From: Burkholderiales bacterium
GTDB taxonomy: Bacteria; Pseudomonadota; Gammaproteobacteria; Burkholderiales; Burkholderiaceae_C
Length of the DNA: 9,196 nucleotides
NCBI GenBank assembly: GCA_025352345.1
Contig: JANXTP010000293.1
Location: forward strand, 1-9,196
Direction: 5' to 3'
The position numbers and the translations under genes are program-made. Below, one piece after another: positions 1 to 6,786 of the stretch (the first letter of the stretch is position 1; every line of letters starts with the position of its first letter). The notes under the pieces were generated by a model. That model did not search any database. It had not been told where the DNA came from and saw only the letters and a list, made by a program, of their open reading frames with translations.

Positions 1-790
1 CGACCACGAACTGGTTGTCGCTTTGATAGGCGCTGTGCTCCCAGTCGCCGCGGGGCTCGATCACCATGCGCACCCGGTCACCGATCTGTACCGTGGAGAC
101 GGTTTGCACCGGCGTTCCGAAGTCGGTCACGTCCAGGCGACGACGCAACGCATCGGGCAGGCTGGACTGCAGGAACTCGACGACCAGGCCCTTGCCCTGC
201 TGACGGATGTCGACACCGACCTGGTTGTTCGCCAGATCGACCACCACACGGCCGGCGCCGTCGGCACCACGCCGGAAGTCGATGTCCTTGAGCGGCAACT
301 GCTGACGATTTTGCGGTTCGGCAAACCGGGTCGACGGCTGGATCGCGGTACCGGTGGCGCTGGCCACCTCCGGCGAGGCGCTCGATTCGAGCACGATCAC
401 CAGCGCCTTGCCTTGCAGCTCCGCGCGGTAGGTGGCCGGCTGACGCAGGTTCAGCACCAGGCGCGTGCGCTCTTCAGATTGCGCGATGTTGACCGAACGC
501 AAATTGCCCTGATTGACATCCACCACCGGTTTGCCCGTTGCGTTGCCCACACCGGGCAGGTCAATGGCGATGCGTGGTGGCGTCTGTACGACGAAGCCCT
601 TCGGGAGCGCTGCGAGAGGCTCCGACAGCTCGATCCGAATGACTTCGGAGCCTGCCTGCAGTGAGCTGTTGATTGACTGGATCGCGGTCTGCGCCAGGGC
701 CGAGACAGAAGCGCTGCACAACACTGCCAGCGTCCACAGACGCACCCGCCATTCACTACCCATGTTGATTTTGTCCTGCATGGCCTTCAT
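1..790 (-). CDS. pilQ: PilQ, type IV pilus outer-membrane secretin (N-terminal part, cut by window edge)
   Basis: PilQ forms the outer-membrane ring through which the type IV pilus is extruded. Only the first 263 codons lie in the window, so the N0/N1 and secretin barrel domains are off the left edge. Reading leftward from 790, residues 14-33 form a signal peptide (WRVR, hydrophobic core, then ALA before Q34), fitting Sec export. Two AMIN-type beta domains follow, at about residues 37-135 and 167 to past 245; in PilQ these are thought to bind peptidoglycan. Both show the alternating pattern typical of AMIN (for example RIAIDLPG and GRVVVDLAN). The ATG at 790 is chosen because AGGAG lies 8 bases upstream and the ATG overlaps the pilP stop as ATGA. 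ATGs at 781 and 763 are in frame but lack a good ribosome site. Identity is secure from sequence and position after pilP. Confidence 0.96.
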   Translation of the reverse strand, partial: MKAMQDKINMGSEWRVRLWTLAVLCSASVSALAQTAIQSINSSLQAGSEVIRIELSEPLAALPKGFVVQTPPRIAIDLPGVGNATGKPVVDVNQGNLRSVNIAQSEERTRLVLNLRQPATYRAELQGKALVIVLESSASPEVASATGTAIQPSTRFAEPQNRQQLPLKDIDFRRGADGAGRVVVDLANNQVGVDIRQQGKGLVVEFLQSSLPDALRRRLDVTDFGTPVQTVSTVQIGDRVRMVIEPRGDWEHSAYQSDNQFVV

Positions 791-1329
791 CGAGCGTTCT
801 CCTGGAGTTGGATCGAACTGGTGCGCTCGATCCATTCACCTGATGCGTCCTGCACGATCTCCCGGAGGGACATATCGGTTTCTGTGATCTTGATGATCTT
901 TCCGTAGTTCTGGCCGATGTAATCGCCCAGCTTGACTTGGTAAAGCAGCTTGTCGACCTTCAGCAGCACAAACGGCTGCTTGCCGCGAGTGACGCTGCCC
1001 ACCATCGTGACGCTGTCGAGTGGATATGCTTCCAATGGCTCGGGACGGCGGTTGATCTCGGACTGCAGCAGTGAATTCGGCTGCCGCGACTCCTGCTTGA
1101 TGGCCACCGCGAGTTTTTGCGAGCTGAACGGCTCGACCACTTCGCCAGCGGTGTAGGGCTGCGGATCGAATTTCTTCGGTGGCGAGATCGGCTGCACGTT
1201 CGGCTTGACTTCCTTGCGCTGCTGATCCATCCATTGCGCCAGCTCCTGCTGGTCGCCGCTGCAGGCGGTCAACAGCGTCGCACAGCAGGCCACGACAGCG
1301 CCAGCACGGCAGGTACGAAGACCGCTCAT
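787..1329 (-). CDS. pilP: PilP, type IV pilus inner-membrane lipoprotein
   Basis: PilP is the periplasmic lipoprotein that links the PilN-PilO inner-membrane complex to the N0 domain of the PilQ secretin. The 180-residue product has a signal peptide ending in the lipobox LLTAC, with Cys23 as the predicted lipidated residue followed by Ser24, so the anchor is in the inner or outer leaflet facing the periplasm. Residues about 25-90 are proline-rich and probably disordered (QPISPPKKFDPQPYTAGEVV). Residues about 95-175 form the beta-rich PilP domain (for example VTMVGSV, FVLLKVD, YQVKLGDYIG). The length is normal for the family. The ATG overlaps the pilO stop by four bases (ATGA), with GGAGG 7 bases upstream. 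The stop overlaps the pilQ ATG in the same way, so translation is probably coupled along the operon. Confidence 0.96.
   Translation of the reverse strand: MSGLRTCRAGAVVACCATLLTACSGDQQELAQWMDQQRKEVKPNVQPISPPKKFDPQPYTAGEVVEPFSSQKLAVAIKQESRQPNSLLQSEINRRPEPLEAYPLDSVTMVGSVTRGKQPFVLLKVDKLLYQVKLGDYIGQNYGKIIKITETDMSLREIVQDASGEWIERTSSIQLQENAR
799..803 (-). promoter_or_regulatory. Shine-Dalgarno site that fixes the pilQ start
   Basis: On the minus strand AGGAG is followed by 8 bases and then ATG at 790. It lies inside the 3' end of pilP. It favours the ATG at 790 over the in-frame ATGs at 781 and 763. Confidence 0.6.
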
Positions 1330-2024
1330 GGGTTGCCTCCGGGCTTCTTCGCGTTGGCTTTGCGTATCGAGTCCAGTTCGGTGGTGTCGAGGTAGCGGTA
1401 GGTGCGCGCAGTGGCCTCCATCACCAGCACATCACCGCCGGTTCGGTTACCTTCAATCGAGATGTCGTGCAGCGTGACGATGCGAGACAGGTTCGACACG
1501 TCGGCAGCGAAGGCGCCCACGTCGTGGTATCGCCCCGACACCCGCAGAGCGATCGGCAGTTCGGCGTAATAGTCCTTCACCACGCTCTGCCCCGGGCGGA
1601 ACAACTCGAATTGCAAACCACGGCCCAGGCCAGCCTGGTTGATATCGGACAGCAACGCGTCCATTTCAGCCTTGCCCGGCAACTGTTTCTCGAGCTGCGT
1701 CACGTATTCCTCGACCTGCAGCTTCTGCTTGCGCAATTCGCTGAGATTGACCGCCTGGCCGAGCTTGTTGCGGTAGTCGTCCTTGAGCGCGGGCTCCTTG
1801 GCGACTTCGGCATCGAGCTCGTCATGCGCATCGGAGAGCAGCATGAACCAGCCGATCGCGACGACCACGGCGACCACGAAAAGCCAGGCGACCAGCTTCG
1901 GCAGTGCTGGCCATTGGCCAGGCTGGTTGAGATTGAGGCCTTTGAACTGCGACGCGGCGTCCTGGAGCACCGTGTTCATGTCGGTGCTGCCGGCGGGGAT
2001 GGTGGGAGGTGATGAGGTCGCCAT
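1326..2024 (-). CDS. pilO: PilO, type IV pilus inner-membrane alignment protein
   Basis: PilO pairs with PilN through coiled coils and ferredoxin-like periplasmic domains, and joins the cytoplasmic PilM/motor side to PilP-PilQ. The 232-residue product has a short cytoplasmic tail (1-41), one transmembrane helix (about 42-63, LPKLVAWLFVV onward), a periplasmic coiled coil (about 65-120, rich in E/K/Q/L) and an alpha/beta domain (about 125-215) containing the PilO-like stretch YYAELPIALRVSGRYHDVGAF. The reading frame stays open far upstream through pilN, but the ATG at 2024 is preferred. It has AGGGG 8 bases upstream, lies just after the pilN stop with 5 bases between, and gives the normal family length. 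A later in-frame ATG (residue 16, base 1979) lacks a ribosome site. Confidence 0.95.
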   Translation of the reverse strand: MATSSPPTIPAGSTDMNTVLQDAASQFKGLNLNQPGQWPALPKLVAWLFVVAVVVAIGWFMLLSDAHDELDAEVAKEPALKDDYRNKLGQAVNLSELRKQKLQVEEYVTQLEKQLPGKAEMDALLSDINQAGLGRGLQFELFRPGQSVVKDYYAELPIALRVSGRYHDVGAFAADVSNLSRIVTLHDISIEGNRTGGDVLVMEATARTYRYLDTTELDSIRKANAKKPGGNP

Positions 2025-2029
2025 CGATG

Positions 2030-2638
2030 TCACCCCTTCTTGGCTGCAGGTGCCTCGGGCACCGCGCCGGGTTGTTGCTGGGGTCGCTTGACGCTGACTC
2101 GCAGCGAAAAGTCGAACAAGCGCTTTTGCGAGCGGTCGGCGGCCTGCACGCCGGAGACCTTGATCTCGACGAGTTCCGGCTTGACCAGCCATTCCGAGTT
2201 GTAGGCGGTGTTGCGCAACAACTCGGACACCCGTTCGTTGGTCTGCGCGACGCCGAGGATGTTGAGCACCTGGCCGGTTTGCTTGACCGAGGTCAGGTAG
2301 ACGCCTTCCGGCGTTTGCCGCACCAACTCGTTGAGCAGGTGCACTGGCACGTTGCGGTCGATCTGCAGGTCCTCGACCGCCTTCTGTCGCGCCTTGAGAG
2401 ACTCGATCTCGGCCTTCAACGCAGCGATGTCCTTGATCTGGATCTCTAGCTTGCCGATCTCGGCGGTCAGGTAGGCGTTGCGCTGCTGCTGCGACGAGGT
2501 CAGTTGCTCCACAACGCCGTACCACACCCCCACGGCGAGCGCGCCAAAGGCGGCGGCGACACCAACGCCGACGAAGAAGGCAATCTTCTTGCGGCGGCGC
2601 TTTTCCTCCCGGTGCGGGAGCAGGTTGATCAGGATCAC
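2030..2638 (-). CDS. pilN: PilN, type IV pilus inner-membrane protein
   Basis: PilN is a bitopic inner-membrane protein. Its cytoplasmic N-terminus docks into PilM and its periplasmic part dimerises with PilO. The 202-residue product begins with the conserved PilM-binding motif INLLPHREEKR (residues 4-14), followed by a basic stop (RRRKK) and a transmembrane helix at about 19-43. A coiled coil follows (about 48-90, LTAEIGKLEIQIKD and on), then a ferredoxin-like periplasmic domain (about 95-185). The tail (QQQPGAVPEAPAAKKG) is low-complexity. The start is GTG at 2638, overlapping the pilM stop (GTGA), with GGAGG 8 bases upstream. No ATG would preserve the INLLP motif, so the GTG start is well supported. 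Confidence 0.96.
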   Translation of the reverse strand: MILINLLPHREEKRRRKKIAFFVGVGVAAAFGALAVGVWYGVVEQLTSSQQQRNAYLTAEIGKLEIQIKDIAALKAEIESLKARQKAVEDLQIDRNVPVHLLNELVRQTPEGVYLTSVKQTGQVLNILGVAQTNERVSELLRNTAYNSEWLVKPELVEIKVSGVQAADRSQKRLFDFSLRVSVKRPQQQPGAVPEAPAAKKG

Positions 2639-3714
2639 TGGGCAAACCTCCGCATCGCCAGGCCGCAGGCGGTCAGGTAGGAGGGAGCCTCTCGACGCAG
2701 CTTGCTCTCACGCACAGCACCGCCGAGTTTCATGTTGTCAAAGGGGTTGACGACCATCGACGCGAAGCCGGTCAACTCGGTCACGCGGTCCTTCAGGCCT
2801 GGCAAGGTCGCGGTGCCGCCAGCCAGCATCACGTAATGCACCTTGTGGTGCGGCGTGCTGGTGAAGAAATACTGCAGAGCGCGGCCGATTTCCTGCGACA
2901 GGCTGTCGACGAACGGCGCCAGGATCTGCTGGTCGTAGTCTTCCGGCAGGTCGGAGGCGAGCTTTTTCTGCTCGGCCTCCTCAAAAGAAAACCCGTACTG
3001 CCGCGAAATCAGCTGCGTCAGCTGCGAGCCTCCGAAGGCTTGGTCGCGGTCGTAGAGCATTTCGTCGTCGCGCAGCACTTTCAGGCTGGTGGTGTCGGCG
3101 CCGATCTCGAACAGCGCGATCAACGCATCGTGACCCTCATTGGGCAACGCACTGACAACCCGGCTCATTGCCAGGCGAGAGGCATGCGATTCGATGTCGA
3201 GCACCACCGGACGCAACCCTGCTGCTTCGGCCAGACCTTGCCGGTCCTGCACGCGGTCCTTGCGCGATGCGGCGATCAACACCTCCACATCGCCGACCGA
3301 GGTCGGGCTGGGTCCGACCACGCAGAAATCGAGGCTGACTTCATCCAGCGAAAACGGGATGTACTGATTCGCCTCGGATTCAACCTGCAGTTCGAGTTCT
3401 TCCTCGCGCAACCCGGCGGGCAGCATGATTTTCTTGGTGATGACCGACGATTGCGGCATCGCCATCACGACGTCCTTGGTCTTGCTGCCGCTTTTGCTGA
3501 CCACTCGGCGCACCGCATCGGCCACCTCATCGAATTTCTCGATTTGGCCGTCGGTGATCCAGCCTTTCTCGAAACTCTCGGCGGCAAATCGTTCCAGTAT
3601 GTAAGCACCGGTGTCGTCCTGCCCCAATTCGACGAGCTTGACGCTGGACGAACTGATATCGAGCCCGATCATCGGGGGGTATTTACGGCCTAACAGGGTG
3701 TCTAGAAAGCTCAC
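2635..3714 (-). CDS. pilM: PilM, actin-like cytoplasmic type IV pilus assembly protein
   Basis: PilM is an actin/FtsA-fold cytoplasmic protein that binds nucleotide and the PilN N-terminal peptide, and communicates with the pilus motor ATPases. The 359-residue product shows the phosphate-1 loop GLDISSSSVKLVEL (about residues 17-30) and the PilM stretch ANQYIPFSLDEVSLDF. It also has a second actin-like phosphate region (LIALFEIGADTTSLKV) and the adenosine-binding turn AGGTATLPG near residue 298. No membrane segment is seen. It is the first gene of the pilMNOPQ operon and diverges from mrcA, an arrangement common in beta- and gammaproteobacteria. The start is GTG at 3714, with GGAGGG 8 bases upstream. 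The next in-frame Met (residue 15) would remove part of the conserved N-terminus. Confidence 0.97.
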   Translation of the reverse strand: MSFLDTLLGRKYPPMIGLDISSSSVKLVELGQDDTGAYILERFAAESFEKGWITDGQIEKFDEVADAVRRVVSKSGSKTKDVVMAMPQSSVITKKIMLPAGLREEELELQVESEANQYIPFSLDEVSLDFCVVGPSPTSVGDVEVLIAASRKDRVQDRQGLAEAAGLRPVVLDIESHASRLAMSRVVSALPNEGHDALIALFEIGADTTSLKVLRDDEMLYDRDQAFGGSQLTQLISRQYGFSFEEAEQKKLASDLPEDYDQQILAPFVDSLSQEIGRALQYFFTSTPHHKVHYVMLAGGTATLPGLKDRVTELTGFASMVVNPFDNMKLGGAVRESKLRREAPSYLTACGLAMRRFAQ

Positions 3715-3722
3715 AGACTTGG

Positions 3723-3728
3723 CCCTCC
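3723..3728 (-). promoter_or_regulatory. Shine-Dalgarno site that fixes the pilM GTG start
   Basis: The minus strand reads GGAGGG, then 8 bases, then GTG at 3714. The strong match and good spacing support the non-ATG start. Confidence 0.65.
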
Positions 3729-3786
3729 GACGCGCCGATATCAGCGGTGGAATGTTAAGAAGTTACTTGAATGCTAGCAGTAAAGC

Positions 3787-3802
3787 CTATGTGCACCCAT
3801 AG
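3787..3802. repeat. Short inverted repeat CTATG-N6-CATAG upstream of pilM
   Basis: Perfect 5-base arms (CTATG and CATAG) flank TGCACC. It lies about 75-90 bases upstream of the pilM start, where a regulator of the pil operon could bind. There is no direct evidence of function and a match this short can arise by chance. Confidence 0.3.
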
Positions 3803-3926
3803 AAAACAGGTCTCACCAACGCGCATCCGTTGTGAGTTGCACACGCTGCGGACGCTTGGTTATCGGTGCTTCTGCACATCTCATGAGGAGTTTCTTGGAA
3901 CCAACCGTGTCCGTTCCCGTTTGAAA

Positions 3927-3943
3927 AGGGGGCACTGACCCCT
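3927..3943. repeat. Inverted repeat AGGGG-N7-CCCCT next to the mrcA -10
   Basis: Arms AGGGG (3927-3931) and CCCCT (3939-3943) flank a 7-base loop. The repeat ends 6 bases before the TATAAT at 3950, so it covers the region where a -35 would sit. It could be an operator, a remnant of a dispersed palindromic repeat, or chance. Confidence 0.35.
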
Positions 3944-3949
3944 AGTTCC

Positions 3950-3955
3950 TATAAT
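3950..3955 (+). promoter_or_regulatory. Putative -10 element of the mrcA promoter
   Basis: A perfect TATAAT lies 24 bases before the mrcA ATG, which would give a leader of roughly 18 bases. No good -35 is found at 16-18 bases: TTGAAA at 3921-3926 is 23 bases upstream, too far, and the proper position reads AAGGGG. The call therefore rests on the -10 alone. Confidence 0.45.
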
Positions 3956-3979
3956 CAAATTCAAAATCAATGGAGCTCC

Positions 3980-6343
3980 ATGAGCGATTCCAAGCGCGAC
4001 GGCAGCGCCGCTGCGTCGCCCCGCCCCCGATCGAGTTCGTGGGCCCGCAGTCTGGTCAAAGCGGTGACCAGCGTTTTTGGGCTGATCACGGCCGGCACAC
4101 TGGCGGTGGTGATGCTGGTCGCACTCGCGCTCGCGGTGGCCTACCCCAACCTGCCCGAGATCGGCGGGCTGGCCGATTACCGGCCGAAGCTGCCGATGCG
4201 CATTTATTCGGCTGACGGTGTGTTGCTGGGCGAAATCGGTGAAGAGCGACGCAACTTCGTGCCTGCGGCGCAGATCCCGAAGGTGATGAAGGACGCCGTG
4301 CTGGCGATCGAGGACGCCCGCTTCTACCAGCACAGCGGCGTCGACTACCTGGGCGTGCTGCGCGCCGGACTGGCCAACTTCGGTGAGTCGCGCAGCCAGG
4401 GCGCCTCGACGATCACGATGCAGGTGGCACGCAACTTCTACCTGTCCACCGAAAAAACATTCACGCGAAAGATCTACGAAATCTTGCTCGCGCTGAAGAT
4501 CGAGAGCCTGCTCGGCAAGGACCAGATCCTCGAGTTGTACATGAACCAGATCTACCTCGGCCAGCGCGCCTACGGCTTCGCATCGGCCAGCGAGGTGTAT
4601 TTCGGCAAGCCGCTGAACACGCTGTCGATCGCCGAGGCGGCGATGCTGGCCGGGCTGCCCAAGGCACCGTCGGCCTACAACCCGATCAGCAACCCGAAGC
4701 GTGCGACCGTTCGCCAGCTCTACATCATCGACCGGATGCTGGAAAACGGCTTCATCACCGCCGAGCAGCACGACGCGGCGCGGGCGCAGAAACTGGTCTA
4801 CCGCGCACCGTCGGAAACCCCCGTGCACGGCGAGTACGCGACGGAAGCGGCCCGGCAGTTGGTCTACGCGCAATACGGAGAAGACGCTTACACGGTCGGC
4901 CTGAACGTCACCCTGACGATCAACTCGAACGACCAGTCGGTGGCTTATCGCGCGCTGCGGCGCGGCATCCTGGACTACGAGCGACGTCAGGTTTACCGCG
5001 GGCCCGAGGCCTACATCGACCTGCCTGCCGATGCGCGCGACGTGGACACCCGCGTGGCCGAGGCCCTGGGCGACCACCCCGACAACGATGAACTGAAGGC
5101 CGGCGTGGTCCTCGAAGTGAGCACCAAGAAGCTGGTCGCCGCGCTGCAAAGCGGTGAAACCGTCACCGTCACCGGCGATGGCCTGAAGCCGGTGACTTCG
5201 GGCCTGGGCGACAAAGCGAACCCGAAAACACAGATCCGCCGCGGCGCGGTGATCCGTTTGACCAAGGGCGCCACCGGCATCTGGACCGCGACCCAGCTGC
5301 CCGAAGTGGAAGGCGCTTTCGTCGCGCTCGACCCCCGCACTGGTGCGATCGCCGCGATGATCGGTGGCTTCGATCAGGCCAAGTCCAAGTTCAACCATGT
5401 GACGCAGGCGTGGCGGCAGCCGGGCTCCAGCTTCAAGCCTTTCATCTACTCGGCGGCGCTCGAAAAAGGCTTCTCGCCGGCGAGCGTCATCAACGACGCG
5501 CCGCTGTTCTTCGATGCCGACAGCACTGGCAGCCAGCCCTGGGAGCCGAAGAACTACGACGGCACCTTCGAAGGCCCGATGTCGATGCGGCGCGCGCTGG
5601 CCAAGTCGAAGAACATGGTGTCGATCCGCATCCTGCAGGCCATCGGTGCGCCGTATGCGCAGCAGTGGGTGACGCGCTTCGGCTTCGAGGCCGACAAGCA
5701 CCCGGCCTACCTGACCATGGCGCTGGGCGCCGGATCCGTCACGCCGATGCAGATGGCCAGCGCTTATGGCGTCTTCGCCACCGGCGGCTACCGGGTCAAT
5801 CCGTACCTGATCAGCAAGGTGACCGACTCCCGAGGGCATCTGGTGCACAAGGTCACCCCGCCTGTGCTCGATGAGTCGATGCGCGTGCTGAACCCGCGCA
5901 ACGCCTTCATGATGAACAGCCTGCTGCAGGAAGTCACCCGCTCGGGCACCGCGGCGCGGGCGCAGGCCATGCTCAAGCGCACCGACGTGTACGGCAAGAC
6001 CGGCACCACCAACGATTCACACGACGCCTGGTTCTGCGGATACCAGCATGAGCTGGTGGCGGTGGTGTGGATGGGCTATGACAACCCGCGCAAGCTCGGT
6101 GACCGCGAAACTGGTGGCGGTCTGTCGTTGCCGATCTGGATCGACTACATGAGCGTCGCGCTGAAAGGCCGCCCGGAAAGCGAGCCTCTGCCGCCCGAGG
6201 GCGTCGTCAACATCGGCGGCGAGTGGTACTACGAGGAGTATGTGCAGGGCGGCGGCGTCAGCAGCCTGGGCCTGGACAACAGCACACCGAAACCTCCCAA
6301 CTCGGACGAGCGCAAAGGCATCCTCGACCTGTTCTCGCGCTGA
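3980..6343 (+). CDS. mrcA: Class A penicillin-binding protein 1a (bifunctional transglycosylase/transpeptidase)
   Basis: This enzyme polymerises lipid II into glycan strands and cross-links the peptides in the periplasm, anchored in the inner membrane. The 787-residue product has a short cytoplasmic tail and one transmembrane helix (about 29-54). The GT51 transglycosylase domain follows (about 85-260), with catalytic Glu111 in EDARFYQHSG, GASTITMQ at 141-148 and the second Glu167 in RKIYE. An OB-like insert (about 315-430) precedes the transpeptidase domain, which has SSFK (Ser483 nucleophile, Lys486), SKN (543-545) and KTGT (673-676). All catalytic residues are intact and the length is typical of PBP1a. 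GGAG sits only 4 bases before the ATG, a short spacing. The gene is divergent from pilM and convergent with cyaY. It is also known as ponA. The C-terminal tail is polar and variable. Confidence 0.97.
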   Translation: MSDSKRDGSAAASPRPRSSSWARSLVKAVTSVFGLITAGTLAVVMLVALALAVAYPNLPEIGGLADYRPKLPMRIYSADGVLLGEIGEERRNFVPAAQIPKVMKDAVLAIEDARFYQHSGVDYLGVLRAGLANFGESRSQGASTITMQVARNFYLSTEKTFTRKIYEILLALKIESLLGKDQILELYMNQIYLGQRAYGFASASEVYFGKPLNTLSIAEAAMLAGLPKAPSAYNPISNPKRATVRQLYIIDRMLENGFITAEQHDAARAQKLVYRAPSETPVHGEYATEAARQLVYAQYGEDAYTVGLNVTLTINSNDQSVAYRALRRGILDYERRQVYRGPEAYIDLPADARDVDTRVAEALGDHPDNDELKAGVVLEVSTKKLVAALQSGETVTVTGDGLKPVTSGLGDKANPKTQIRRGAVIRLTKGATGIWTATQLPEVEGAFVALDPRTGAIAAMIGGFDQAKSKFNHVTQAWRQPGSSFKPFIYSAALEKGFSPASVINDAPLFFDADSTGSQPWEPKNYDGTFEGPMSMRRALAKSKNMVSIRILQAIGAPYAQQWVTRFGFEADKHPAYLTMALGAGSVTPMQMASAYGVFATGGYRVNPYLISKVTDSRGHLVHKVTPPVLDESMRVLNPRNAFMMNSLLQEVTRSGTAARAQAMLKRTDVYGKTGTTNDSHDAWFCGYQHELVAVVWMGYDNPRKLGDRETGGGLSLPIWIDYMSVALKGRPESEPLPPEGVVNIGGEWYYEEYVQGGGVSSLGLDNSTPKPPNSDERKGILDLFSR

Positions 6344-6356
6344 TGTCGCGCTGATG
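6335..6356 (+). repeat. Perfect 11-bp tandem duplication spanning the mrcA stop
   Basis: TCGCGCTGATG occurs twice in direct succession (6335-6345 and 6346-6356). The first copy contains the last sense codons and TGA stop of mrcA; the second lies just after it. The unit is not a multiple of three, so the second TGA is out of frame with the gene. It looks like a recent slippage duplication that left the protein unaffected. Confidence 0.7.
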
Positions 6357-6377
6357 CCGGCGGAGGCACCGCCGCAT
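6354..6377. terminator. Hairpin between convergent mrcA and cyaY, possible bidirectional terminator
   Basis: ATGC (6354-6357), a bulged C, and GGCGG (6359-6363) pair with CCGCC (6369-6373) and GCAT (6374-6377) around the loop AGGCA, giving nine pairs. It fills most of the 38-base gap between two convergent stop codons, which is where a shared terminator is expected. Neither strand has a T-tract after the stem, so it does not meet the usual intrinsic terminator pattern. Confidence 0.35.
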
Positions 6378-6381
6378 TCAC

Positions 6382-6741
6382 TCAGCCCCCGCTGAACACC
6401 AGTGGCTTGCAACCCTGTTCGCTGGCGCACGTGGAAAGTACCGCGTGAAAATCTCCGCCGTTGCGCGTGTCGCGCCAGCCGCCATCGATGCGCTTGAAAT
6501 GAAAGCCCCCGCGGCGCGCGGCCAGCCACAACTCCTGCAACGGTGGCTGGGTGTTGACGACGATCTTGCTGCCGTCGGGGAAGCTCAGCTCCAGCATGCC
6601 GCCGGTGCGGTTCGCATCGATGTCGATCACGTCGTTCTGCAACCAGCGGTCTACCGTCGCTTCGATCCCGGCCAGCACGCTACCGGCCACCTCGCGGAAC
6701 TCGACGTCGGACAAGGGCGTGTGGGGGGCAGCGGCGGGCAT
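6382..6741 (-). CDS. cyaY: CyaY, bacterial frataxin, iron-sulfur assembly regulator
   Basis: CyaY is a small cytoplasmic frataxin homologue that binds iron and the cysteine desulfurase IscS and modulates Fe-S cluster assembly. The 119-residue product is slightly longer than the roughly 106 residues of E. coli CyaY. The first helix (about 11-35, SDVEFREVAGSVLAGI) carries acidic residues of the kind that bind iron. The central sheet includes ELSFPDGSKIVVN (51-63) followed by QPPLQELWLA and RRGGFHF, which is the family signature. The C-terminal helix is at about 95-108. The ATG at 6741 lacks a clear Shine-Dalgarno and other starts are possible within the first ten codons, so the N-terminal extension is uncertain. 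It diverges from lptM by 19 bases. cyaY beside lptM is conserved in E. coli too (cyaY-yifL-dapF). Confidence 0.94.
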   Translation of the reverse strand: MPAAAPHTPLSDVEFREVAGSVLAGIEATVDRWLQNDVIDIDANRTGGMLELSFPDGSKIVVNTQPPLQELWLAARRGGFHFKRIDGGWRDTRNGGDFHAVLSTCASEQGCKPLVFSGG

Positions 6742-6757
6742 GGTCAGTAGAATTCAC

Positions 6758-6786
6758 TTGATGTCGGAACAATCAGAAAGTTTAGT
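6758..6786 (+). promoter_or_regulatory. Possible sigma-70 promoter for lptM-lysA
   Basis: TTGATG (6758-6763) and TTTAGT (6781-6786) are separated by exactly 17 bases; each matches four of six consensus positions. If real, transcription would begin near 6793, downstream of the lptM ATG at 6761. That would force the lptM start to the ATG at 6812. This is an inference from weak matches. Confidence 0.3.

Larger units (their letters stand above)
3715..3979. promoter_or_regulatory. Divergent regulatory region between pilM and mrcA
   Basis: These 265 bases separate the first gene of the pil operon (leftward) from mrcA (rightward) and must hold both promoters. The stretch is visibly more AT-rich than the genes, mainly at 3750-3810 and 3945-3970. 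I can place a -10 for mrcA (3950-3955) but no convincing -35/-10 pair or sigma-54 -24/-12 pair for pilM. Two short inverted repeats (3787-3802 and 3927-3943) are the only other structure seen. A 13-codon open frame beginning at 3883 is not supported as a gene. Confidence 0.6.

Noticed and set aside
23..664. 213-codon plus-strand frame at the left edge
   Set aside because: It lies opposite the pilQ AMIN domains, whose minus-strand translation is clearly PilQ; the plus-strand product has no family resemblance.
2025..2645. Upstream in-frame extension of pilO through the whole of pilN, giving a 439-residue product
   Set aside because: The extension is an out-of-frame reading of pilN. PilO has the right length and a good ribosome site from the ATG at 2024.
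2836..3693. 285-codon plus-strand frame opposite pilM
   Set aside because: Antisense shadow of an intact pilM; no motif, no ribosome site.
3883..3924. 13-codon open frame (MRSFLEPTVSVPV) upstream of mrcA
   Set aside because: It is very short, has no ribosome site before the ATG, and lies upstream of the likely mrcA transcription start, so it is not a convincing leader peptide.
3881..5848. 655-codon open frame on the minus strand opposite mrcA and its upstream region
   Set aside because: Its sequence is Arg/His/Gly/Asp-rich with no recognisable domain, and the plus strand carries every PBP1a motif. Long antisense frames are expected in high-GC codon usage.
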